This document shows positions 7,950 to 14,460 of a DNA stretch of 28,570 bases, piece by piece. The DNA is from Ruminococcaceae bacterium UBA6413 (GTDB taxonomy: Bacteria; Bacillota; Clostridia; Oscillospirales; Ruminococcaceae). How positions within the stretch are numbered: the first letter of the stretch is position 1; each line of letters starts with the position of its first letter. Below the pieces are notes generated by a model. It saw only the letters and a program-made list of their open reading frames with translations, was not told the origin of the DNA and searched no databases. The DNA is taken from NCBI GenBank assembly GCA_002437415.1, contig DJPL01000013.1, forward strand, positions 31,394-59,963, in the 5' to 3' direction. The position numbers and the translations under genes were made by a program.

Positions 7950-9181
7950 TGAACTACGACTTAGCAATAATCGGCGGGGGCGCGGCAGGTATGGCTGCCG
8001 CCGTTTTTGCCTCCGAGAGAGGCGTGCGCACCGTTGTAATAGAGCACAACAGACAGCTCGGCAAAAAGCTTGCCATAACAGGCAAGGGCAGGTGCAACGT
8101 CACCAACAACAGCGACAACGACAATATAATGAGAAACATACCCACAGGAAGCCGCTTTTTATACAGCGCTCTTGCGGGTTTTTCGGCGTATGATACCATG
8201 AGCTTCTTTGAAAGTCTTGGCGTGCCGCTGAAAACCGAGAGAGGAAACCGCGTTTTCCCTGTTTCCGACAGCGCAAAGGATATTGTTGAAGCGCTTAAAA
8301 AGCGTATGGGTACGCTCGGCGTCAAAATAATCACCGCGCACGCAAAGGGCGTAATAACCGAGGACGGCAGAGTTAAGGGTGTAAGGCTCGGCGAGAGTGA
8401 GGTTTACGCGGATAACGTCATAATAGCGACCGGCGGAGCATCATACAGCGGTACAGGCTCGGACGGCAGCGGATATGAGATAGCCCGGGCGCTCGGTCAT
8501 ACTATCGTTGAGCCAAAGCCTATGCTTGTCCCGATATGCGTAAAAGAGAGCTGTTGCTGTGATATGTCGGGGCTGAGCCTTAAGAACGTTACGCTGTCGC
8601 TTATCGATACGGCTAAGAACAAGGTGGTGTACAAGGAGCAGGGCGAAATGCTGTTCACGCATTTCGGCGTGAGCGGTCCGCTTGTGCTTTCTGCATCGGC
8701 GTATGTCAAGAGGAGCGATTACAGGCTAGAAATAGACCTTAAGCCTGCGCTTGACGACAAGAAGCTTGACGCAAGGCTTCTGCGTGACTTCGGCGAACAG
8801 CATGCAAAGCAGATATCTACAGTAATGCGCGGACTTCTGCCGCAGGCAATGGTTGAGCCTGTGCTCGATAAGGCGGGAGTTACTATTGATACAAAGATAA
8901 GCGAGATCAACAAGGTGCAGAGAGCGGCAATTGTAAATGCGCTCAAGCACTTTGACCTGACGGTGACAGGGCTACGTCCGATTGAAGAGGCGATAATCAC
9001 CGACGGAGGGGTATCGCTTAAAGAGATCGACCCGAAAACGATGCAGTCAAAGCTGATTGACGGACTGTATTTTGCGGGCGAAATTATCGACTGCGCCGCT
9101 TACACAGGCGGGTACAACCTACAGATAGCATTTTCAACAGCGCACAGTGCATCAGCGGCAGTGGCGGCGCGGCGGCTGTGA
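7949..9181 (+). CDS. BaiN/HI0933-family FAD-dependent oxidoreductase
   Basis: This 410-residue flavoprotein starts with the dinucleotide-binding motif IIGGGAAGM (residues 7-15). It carries the family hallmark KLAITGKGRCNVTN at about 45-58, and the C-terminal FAD-contact segment FAGEIIDCAAYTGGYNLQ near 373-390. The family includes BaiN, proposed to reduce bile-acid intermediates, but most members have no established substrate and are common housekeeping genes in Firmicutes. It overlaps the rpiR stop by one base. Its last codons (CGG CGG CTG TGA) fall inside the first copy of a dispersed repeat starting at 9171, so repeat insertion may have reset the C terminus. Confidence 0.88.
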   Translation: MNYDLAIIGGGAAGMAAAVFASERGVRTVVIEHNRQLGKKLAITGKGRCNVTNNSDNDNIMRNIPTGSRFLYSALAGFSAYDTMSFFESLGVPLKTERGNRVFPVSDSAKDIVEALKKRMGTLGVKIITAHAKGVITEDGRVKGVRLGESEVYADNVIIATGGASYSGTGSDGSGYEIARALGHTIVEPKPMLVPICVKESCCCDMSGLSLKNVTLSLIDTAKNKVVYKEQGEMLFTHFGVSGPLVLSASAYVKRSDYRLEIDLKPALDDKKLDARLLRDFGEQHAKQISTVMRGLLPQAMVEPVLDKAGVTIDTKISEINKVQRAAIVNALKHFDLTVTGLRPIEEAIITDGGVSLKEIDPKTMQSKLIDGLYFAGEIIDCAAYTGGYNLQIAFSTAHSASAAVAARRL

Positions 9182-9328
9182 GCCGCTTCAAATTCGCCGT
9201 TCTGAATGTTGGCGGTTTGCGTAGGTAACGTTACCGGCGAGTGCCGGCGGCTGTGAGCCGCTTCAAGTTCCGCCTTTGAAAATTGTGCGTTTTGTTAAAG
9301 ATAGCGCAACGGCGGGGTCACACAAAGC
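9171..9328. repeat. Two tandem copies of a ~75-bp repeat left of the acyltransferase
   Basis: Copies start at 9171 and 9246 with GGCGGCTGTGAGCCGCTTCAA, which contains the hairpin GCGGCT-GTG-AGCCGC. The second copy runs to CACAAAGC at 9328 and matches 10752-10835 on the far side of the acyltransferase across most positions. The first copy begins inside the 3' end of the upstream flavoprotein gene. Confidence 0.75.
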
Positions 9329-9336
9329 GACACTGC

Positions 9337-9365
9337 TTGACAAAATAAAGCTATAGTGATATACT
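9337..9365 (+). promoter_or_regulatory. Near-consensus promoter of the acyltransferase leader
   Basis: TTGACA (9337-9342), 17-bp spacer, TATACT (9360-9365): 11 of 12 consensus positions. Transcription should begin near 9372. No other promoter is visible between the terminator ending at 9571 and the acyltransferase start at 9603. Confidence 0.8.
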
Positions 9366-9424
9366 AATGCTGTTAAACGTGTAAATATAAAGCTCAGGCT
9401 TAAGAAATGAAAATGGTGAGAGAT

Positions 9425-9472
9425 ATGTACAAGGCATTAAATTCCAATTTGTGTAAATGGGGGGGGGCTTGA
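9425..9472 (+). CDS. Possible leader peptide ORF with a G9 tract
   Basis: An ATG at 9425 follows GGTGAG by four bases and encodes 15 residues (MYKALNSNLCKWGGA) before TGA. Codons 12-15 include a run of nine G (9459-9467). With eight G the frame continues to 38 residues and stops at TAG 9540-9542, inside the 5' arm of the terminator at 9534. With ten G it stops at TAA 9486-9488. The sequence resembles no peptide family I know. It could be a leader peptide, a small protein with a sequencing indel, or fortuitous. Confidence 0.4.
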   Translation: MYKALNSNLCKWGGA

Positions 9473-9533
9473 TAAAAGCGCCTCTGTAAGTACTGCACAA
9501 TATCTCTGCGTAAATAAATTCAATATGGTAATT

Positions 9534-9571
9534 AAGGCATAGTCCACATAGGGTGGGCTATGCCTTTTTTT
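9534..9571 (+). terminator. Strong terminator/attenuator ahead of the acyltransferase
   Basis: A 14-bp stem (9534-9547 with 9553-9566, one wobble) with a 5-nt loop is followed by seven T. It lies between the promoter at 9337 and the gene at 9603, so it should attenuate the gene or end a ~200-nt small RNA. Confidence 0.8.
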
Positions 9572-9602
9572 GCGTATCAAAGTAAAATAAGGAGAGCCAA
9601 TT

Positions 9603-10709
9603 ATGAGAAAAGCTAGAAATCTGGAAATAGAGTTTCTACGGTTTGTTTTCTGCATAATGGTAATATTGCAGCATTCACAGTACGTAACCAATAAATTTCC
9701 TTCCTACCTCAATTTTACCACATCAGGGCATAAAGCGATATACTTTTTCTTTGCTGTAAGCGGATTTTTGATGGTAAAGAGCTATTTCAAGAATAAGGAT
9801 TTCGGTCTGCCGGCAGAAAAGGCGGCATGGAAATTTAACATAAATAAAATGAAGCCTATATATCCCGATTATCTGTTTGCTTTGTTCATCAAATTTATTA
9901 TAGTGCTTGGCGGTGCGACTTTATTAGGACATCTGACATTCGGCACATTAGCAACAAAGATATCTGTAATTGTACCGGATCTAGTCGGAATATCAGGTGG
10001 CGGTCTTAAAGATTTCTTTCTCGGCGTTGCTTGGTATCTTGGCGCTATGTTTGTTGTTATTCCGATTTTTTACTATATGCTCTGTAAAAACAGCAGGTTT
10101 TTTCTGTATTTTTTTGCACCCACAATTTACCCCTTTTTACTTGCTGTAAGATATAATTTTGCCTCTTCTTCGGACAGCACTGTCAAAGTTTTGAATAAGC
10201 TTATCGAATTTCCTTTAAAGGCGGCTATAGGATTACTCACCGGAGTGCTGGCATATCTTGTATACAAAAAAATCACGGAACATGAATACACAAAGTTTGG
10301 CAAATTTGTTTTGACTGTTATAGAGCTGTTCGGTTATTCATATATACTTATCGTTTCAATTTTTACAAGGAAAATAAGCGATACATATATTATTCCGCTT
10401 TTTATCGCGACAACAGCAATTACATTCAGCGAAAAAAGCGCACTGCACGGATTGTTTAAATGGAGGATTTTCAGTTTTCTCGGCAAAGCTTCTCTTCCGT
10501 TGTACTTCAATCACGGAACGGTATACAATATTATTATACAGCTTTATCCCAATGGCAGTTATAAGCACAATATGGCTATAGCGATACCTTTGATAATACT
10601 CCTATCCGCATTTGAATACTTCGGAGTCAGAGCAATTATGTTGCTGTGGAAAAAATCCGGTATAAAGCTTATTAAAAAGGATCAAGCGAAAATAACCGAA
10701 CAGAATTAA
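9603..10709 (+). CDS. Acyltransferase family 3 membrane protein
   Basis: This 368-residue protein has about ten hydrophobic segments and the family 3 N-terminal signature: an EFLRFVFCIMVILQHS stretch (residues 9-24) with the conserved Arg and catalytic-type His, then FFFAVSGFLMVKSYF near 50. Such enzymes transfer acetyl, succinyl or other acyl groups to sugars of exopolysaccharide, lipoteichoic acid or peptidoglycan, or to antibiotics. The acceptor here is unknown. AAGGAGAG (9589-9596) marks the start. Base composition looks more AT-rich than its neighbours, and the gene with its promoter sits between copies of a ~75-bp repeat, so acquisition as a cassette is plausible. A strong terminator upstream (9534-9571) implies regulated read-through. 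Confidence 0.85.
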   Translation: MRKARNLEIEFLRFVFCIMVILQHSQYVTNKFPSYLNFTTSGHKAIYFFFAVSGFLMVKSYFKNKDFGLPAEKAAWKFNINKMKPIYPDYLFALFIKFIIVLGGATLLGHLTFGTLATKISVIVPDLVGISGGGLKDFFLGVAWYLGAMFVVIPIFYYMLCKNSRFFLYFFAPTIYPFLLAVRYNFASSSDSTVKVLNKLIEFPLKAAIGLLTGVLAYLVYKKITEHEYTKFGKFVLTVIELFGYSYILIVSIFTRKISDTYIIPLFIATTAITFSEKSALHGLFKWRIFSFLGKASLPLYFNHGTVYNIIIQLYPNGSYKHNMAIAIPLIILLSAFEYFGVRAIMLLWKKSGIKLIKKDQAKITEQN

Positions 10710-10716
10710 AATTTGG

Positions 10717-10835
10717 ATATGTTGTCAATGTGCTGAGGATAGCAAAACGGCGGCGGCAATGTGCCGCTTCAAGTTCCGCTTTTGAAAATGTTGTCGTTTT
10801 GCTGAGGATAGCGCAACGGCGGAATTACACAAAGC
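10717..10835. repeat. Right-hand copies of the ~75-bp repeat
   Basis: A full copy at 10752-10835 matches 9246-9328. The preceding 10717-10753 repeats the second half of the unit (compare TGCTGAGGATAGCAAAACGG with TGCTGAGGATAGCGCAACGG at 10800). With 9171-9328 it brackets the acyltransferase gene. Confidence 0.7.
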
Positions 10836-10923
10836 AATGGGCAATAAGATAAGGCGGTTATGGAAGTGTTAGCGGGAAGACCGCGGCAAAGTAAGTATTT
10901 GCTGAATATAAGTTAATAATCAG

Positions 10924-10959
10924 ACCGGGCGGCGATGTGAAAATCGTTGCCCGGTTTTT
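10924..10959 (+). terminator. Terminator downstream of the acyltransferase
   Basis: ACCGGGC/GCCCGGT (10924-10930/10949-10955), extended by GGCGAT/ATCGTT, with a GTGAAA loop and then TTTTT. Confidence 0.8.
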
Positions 10960-11281
10960 GTGCGTGGGGTGCTTTTGCGATGTTTGATGAAGAGAAGATA
11001 ATCGGTGCGGCGATCCCTCAATAGTTGGCTGAGCAAGACTTAAGCAACAGAAGCTCACCTTTGGCAAGGGACGGGCAGGGATGCCCGATGTTGAACGCCC
11101 AGAGTTTTGCAAGGATGCAAAACCAACAGAGCGTTCATAAGCCAAGAATTAGTGCTTGGCGAGGGGTAGTGCGGGATTGGCGGTGATAGTGAAAAAAGAT
11201 GATCGCGACATTGGGAAGAGATCGCTTCACCGAAATTGCATTCGTAAAAATCCGTTTCGTAAAAGCAAATCCTCACACAAC
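10960..11281. other. Non-coding multi-hairpin element
   Basis: No convincing gene lies here. The sequence holds consecutive hairpins: CGGGCA/TGCCCG with GGGA loop (11072-11087); GAACGC/GCGTTC (11093-11098/11131-11136) enclosing GTTTTGCA/TGCAAAAC with AGGA loop (11104-11123); GCCAAG/CTTGGC (11141-11160); and CGGTGA/TCACCG (about 11180-11232). The two loops present related motifs CAGGGATG and CAAGGATG. It may be a dispersed structured repeat or an RNA. Nothing ties it to a neighbouring gene. Confidence 0.5.
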
Positions 11282-11311
11282 AAAAAACGCAGAGCCTGTA
11301 CTCTGCGTTTT
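11282..11311 (-). terminator. Terminator of the glutamate synthase/ANTAR operon
   Basis: AAAACGCAGAG/CTCTGCGTTTT (11284-11294/11301-11311) with a 6-nt loop. On the minus strand the stem ends in TTTTTT, 14 bp past the ANTAR stop. Confidence 0.85.
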
Positions 11312-11324
11312 GATCTATAATCTG

Positions 11325-11900
11325 TCAATCTTCCTTTGTGTTCTGATACGTCTTTAATATATCTTCGGCAACCGCTCTCTGTGTTTTTCTCAGATCCATA
11401 GCCTGCTTCTGAATGTGCCTGTGCGCTTGTTCCTCTGTAAGATTAAGATACTGCATAAGCATCGATTTTGCGCGGTTTACTATCTTCATATCGGACAACT
11501 GCTGTGTCAGCTGCCTGTTCTCCTCTTCAAGCTTCGCCATTCCTATGTGTGCTATTTCGGCGAGCTTTATTGTCTGCACGAGCATAGCCTTGTTGAACGG
11601 ACGCGGCAGTACGAAAGCGCCTGTAAATCGTATCTTCTTCTGCACCTCATCTGCGATCTCGCGTTTTGCAAGTACTACTATTCCGTTCTTTGCGTCTTTT
11701 GAGATATCTGCCACCAGATCAAGTCCGAATTCGTCGGACAGGGGGGTGGAGATTATAACGCTGTCGAATTTTGATATATCAACGCCTCTTACGATAGCGC
11801 CGCTTGTGAAGGTTGAGATGTTGTCGCAGTCAAGCTCAAGCAGGAGCTGAGCTATGCTGTCACATATCTCTTCGGTCTTGCCTGCTATAAGTACGTTCAT
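11325..11900 (-). CDS. ANTAR-domain antiterminator with degenerate receiver
   Basis: This 191-residue protein has a receiver-like N-terminal domain (1-115), a coiled-coil linker (about 120-140) and a C-terminal ANTAR RNA-binding domain (139-184, with AKSMLMQYLNLTEEQAH). ANTAR proteins bind paired stem-loops with AxxGxx hexaloops and prevent termination, often in nitrogen genes. The receiver lacks the acidic pocket near residue 6 and a phosphoacceptor Asp around residues 47-52, and has Arg100 where the conserved Lys is expected (LPRPF). It is therefore probably not phosphorylated and may respond to a partner or ligand. It is last in the glutamate synthase operon, whose leader (17161-17323) carries a candidate target. 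AAGGTG precedes the start. Confidence 0.85.
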   Translation of the reverse strand: MNVLIAGKTEEICDSIAQLLLELDCDNISTFTSGAIVRGVDISKFDSVIISTPLSDEFGLDLVADISKDAKNGIVVLAKREIADEVQKKIRFTGAFVLPRPFNKAMLVQTIKLAEIAHIGMAKLEEENRQLTQQLSDMKIVNRAKSMLMQYLNLTEEQAHRHIQKQAMDLRKTQRAVAEDILKTYQNTKED

Positions 11901-11924
11901 TTCAGCACCTTCTTCCGTAGTATT

Positions 11925-11966
11925 AAACGCTCTGCCGATGCACCCTTAAAATCGGCAGGGCGTTTT
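11925..11966. terminator. Hairpin between the GXGXG subunit and ANTAR genes
   Basis: AAACGCTCTGCCGAT (11925-11939) pairs with 11951-11965, with one wobble on plus or one C-A mismatch on minus. A short T run follows. It may partly terminate or process the operon transcript ahead of the ANTAR gene. Confidence 0.4.
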
Positions 11967-11993
11967 ATATTTATATATCTATTCCGTTTCTTA

Positions 11994-12719
11994 TCAGTTA
12001 TGCGTATAAAGCTGCTTATACGGGCTTGCGGTATTCGGTGAGAGCTTGTAAAATCTGCCCTTTAACAGTGTGTTCGTGTCATATCCGAAGTTCTTTGCGA
12101 ATTCGTCTACATATTCGCGGATATCTGCCTTGTCGCTGTCGTCCGCTACCTCGCATGAAACCTGTACCGGAAGTCCCTTGGGGGCTTCATCGCTACGGAT
12201 ATACATATGACCGCCGTGCATTCCCGTTCCGCAGAATGAGCCTACGGGAACTTTACCGTCACAGCCGATGCCGAGCACTACGATAATTCCGCCCGCCTGA
12301 TATTCGCCGAGGAAATCTCCGACCTTGCCGCCGATGATTATTTTCGGGTAAAATTCGTGATATTCCTTCATGTGTATTCCAACACGGTAGCCTGCGTTGC
12401 CTTTTACGAATATCTTGCCGGAACGCATTGCGTAGCCTGTCGTATCGCCGCAGCTGCCGTGAATGAATATCTCGCCGTTGTTCATTGTATCGCCGATAGC
12501 GTCCTGACCGTTGCCGTGTACTATAATGGTGCTTCCGTCAAGATATGCACCCAAAGCGTTGCCGGGAGTACCCTCTATGGTAATTGTCTTGCCTGCAACG
12601 CCACAGCCTATGTAACGCTGTCCCATTGCATCTGTTATCGTTATATCCTTGTCGGCGCATTCGACTATCTTTTTATTAAGGTCGTAATAACCTATCTCAT
12701 TAGCATTTAATACTGTCAT
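11994..12719 (-). CDS. Glutamate synthase GXGXG-domain subunit (GltB3-like)
   Basis: This 241-residue protein has the right-handed beta-helix repeats of the glutamate synthase C-terminal domain, with successive G-x-G-x-G-like turns (ITIEGTPGNALGAYLDG, FIHGSCGDTTGYAM, FVKGNAGYRVGIHM, IIGGKVGDFLGEYQAGG). In large bacterial GltB this domain is fused to the amidotransferase and synthase domains. Here it is a separate chain, as in archaeal-type enzymes. It is structural, helping to form the ammonia channel and hold domains together rather than catalysing. It lies fifth in the operon, 38 bp after the oxidoreductase and 93 bp before the ANTAR gene. Confidence 0.88.
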   Translation of the reverse strand: MTVLNANEIGYYDLNKKIVECADKDITITDAMGQRYIGCGVAGKTITIEGTPGNALGAYLDGSTIIVHGNGQDAIGDTMNNGEIFIHGSCGDTTGYAMRSGKIFVKGNAGYRVGIHMKEYHEFYPKIIIGGKVGDFLGEYQAGGIIVVLGIGCDGKVPVGSFCGTGMHGGHMYIRSDEAPKGLPVQVSCEVADDSDKADIREYVDEFAKNFGYDTNTLLKGRFYKLSPNTASPYKQLYTHN

Positions 12720-12757
12720 GACTCGTCCTCCGTTATTGCAGACATTTTCGTGTAGCG

Positions 12758-13993
12758 TCAGTGCTTTTTGCCTGCAAGCTTTTCTTCGCGTCTTGCCTTG
12801 CCGAACATCATCATCTGAGGCTTTTCTCTGAGAAGATCAAGGTCAACCTCGGTAAGAGGTATCTGCTCCTTTATCATTGAGGTGTAAATACCTGCTCTTG
12901 CGACATCGCCCATCAGGATAAATCCCTTAAGCAGACCGTCCTTGAATACGAGCTTCTTGTATATCTCCTTATCTGCGTCTTCCGTGATGTCCTCGTCGCC
13001 GTCATAGCTTCCTGCTGTTATGATATGCAGTCCGTAGAAGCCGATCGCATTCATCGGTATAGCATTCAGATAGAGCGTTTCCTCGCCTGCCATATTCTTG
13101 CCTGCGACCTCACCTTGCATAAATGCGTTTGGGAGAAGTGCAAGTATCCTGTCTGTATCGGAAGAGCAGTCGTGACTTACCGTGCAGTCGCCTGCGGCAT
13201 AGACGTTTTCAATAGTTGTCTGCTGGTGAAGGTCGGTTATGATACCCTTTTCGACCTTGCCGCCCGCGTCACTTATAAGCTCTGTATTCGGTCTTACGCC
13301 GACTGCAACAACAACGATATCAAAGTCTACCGTGTCGCCGTTTGTCAGCTTTGCACTGTTCTTTGAGAACTGCTCAACGCTCGTGCCGAGTATGAACCTT
13401 GTGCCCTTGTCCTCAATGTGCTTCTGCATTATCTCGCCTGCGCGTACATCAAGAATACTGGGGAGTATTCTGTCCGCAAGGTCAATAACGGTGATATCCG
13501 CATCAAGATGATGCAGAGCCTCTGCACACTTAAGACCGATAAGACCTGCGCCGATTATCAGCACCTTAGTACCGGCTGTTACCTTTTCGCGGATAGCCTT
13601 TGCGCTGTCCCATGTCATGAATGTGAACTTGTCCTCTACCTCGTCAAGTCCTTTCATCGGAGGAACGAACGGTTTTGAACCCGTTGCTACCAATAACTTA
13701 TCATACTGTACTTTTTCGCCGTTGTCAAGTACTACACAGCCGTTTTCGATTTTTTCCGCACGGGTCGAGAACATTGTCTTAACATTGTTCTTCTCATAGA
13801 AGTCGGGCTCTCTGTAGTATATCTTGTCGTCCGCAACCTTGCCCTCAAGCCAGTAGCTGATAAGCGGTCTTGAATATGTATGATATGCCTCGTCCGTGAT
13901 GATCGTGATATTGCCGGCTTTGTCGACTGAGCGTATTCCCTGAACTGCACCGATAGCGGCGGCGGAGTTTCCTATGATAACATAATTTTTCAT
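12758..13993 (-). CDS. FAD/NAD(P)-dependent pyridine nucleotide-disulfide oxidoreductase
   Basis: This 411-residue flavoprotein has an N-terminal FAD-binding motif (IIGNSAAAIGAV, residues 6-17), a second nucleotide-binding motif (VLIIGAGLIGLKCAEAL near 150), and the C-terminal FAD signature VYAAGDCT near 270. It resembles NADH:rubredoxin reductase and the small-subunit-like oxidoreductases linked to split glutamate synthases. It probably passes electrons from NAD(P)H, via the neighbouring polyferredoxin, to the synthase subunit. The gene lies 12 bp after the ferredoxin gene. The exact electron donor cannot be read from sequence. Confidence 0.85.
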   Translation of the reverse strand: MKNYVIIGNSAAAIGAVQGIRSVDKAGNITIITDEAYHTYSRPLISYWLEGKVADDKIYYREPDFYEKNNVKTMFSTRAEKIENGCVVLDNGEKVQYDKLLVATGSKPFVPPMKGLDEVEDKFTFMTWDSAKAIREKVTAGTKVLIIGAGLIGLKCAEALHHLDADITVIDLADRILPSILDVRAGEIMQKHIEDKGTRFILGTSVEQFSKNSAKLTNGDTVDFDIVVVAVGVRPNTELISDAGGKVEKGIITDLHQQTTIENVYAAGDCTVSHDCSSDTDRILALLPNAFMQGEVAGKNMAGEETLYLNAIPMNAIGFYGLHIITAGSYDGDEDITEDADKEIYKKLVFKDGLLKGFILMGDVARAGIYTSMIKEQIPLTEVDLDLLREKPQMMMFGKARREEKLAGKKH

Positions 13994-14005
13994 CTTCGCT
14001 CCTCC

Positions 14006-14440
14006 TTATCTTTCCTCAAGGACGATCGCCTTGTTCGGACAACCCTTTACGCAGGCGGGCTCGCCGTTGTTGTTCTTCATACAAAGGTCGCACTTCTGTA
14101 TTACTTTTGAATTTTCACTTGTTACGATACAGCCGTAAGGACAGGCAAGTACGCAGGTGTAGCAGCCTACACAACGGCTCTCGTCACACGAGATAACGCC
14201 GTCCTTCTGTGATAAAGCACCTGTGATACAGCTCTTTACGCAAAGAGGAGTTTCGCAGTGACGGCACTGTACGGCAAAATTTATGCCGCTGCCCTCCTCG
14301 ACCTTTATTCTCGGGATAGGCTTGTTACCGTTTGCAAAAGCCTTTATCATATTTTCAGCTCCGCTGTTTGCGGCGGCGCAGTAATATTCGCACAGATGGC
14401 ACGCAAGGCACCAGTCTTCGTTGACGTAAACTCTTTTCAT
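14006..14440 (-). CDS. 4Fe-4S polyferredoxin of the glutamate synthase operon
   Basis: This 144-residue HycB-like ferredoxin has four cysteine groups that could bind up to four 4Fe-4S clusters: CLACHLCEYYC (11-21), CRHCETPLCVKSC, CVGCYTCVLACPYGC and CDLCMKN...CVKGCP. It probably carries electrons between the FAD/NAD oxidoreductase (next gene) and the ferredoxin-type synthase subunit (previous gene). It lies 20 bp after the synthase gene, and a GGAGAGG ribosome site precedes the start. Confidence 0.88.
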   Translation of the reverse strand: MKRVYVNEDWCLACHLCEYYCAAANSGAENMIKAFANGNKPIPRIKVEEGSGINFAVQCRHCETPLCVKSCITGALSQKDGVISCDESRCVGCYTCVLACPYGCIVTSENSKVIQKCDLCMKNNNGEPACVKGCPNKAIVLEER

Positions 14441-14460
14441 TTTACCTTACCTCTCCTTTA

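Noticed and set aside
9425..9542. Double-glycine bacteriocin precursor reading of the short leader ORF
   Set aside because: The GG comes from the G tract, the leader lacks the usual LSxxEL pattern, and no peptidase-type exporter is adjacent.
11055..11276. 73-residue minus-strand open frame in the hairpin element
   Set aside because: It follows the inverted repeats of a structured non-coding sequence, which make spurious frames. No ribosome site.
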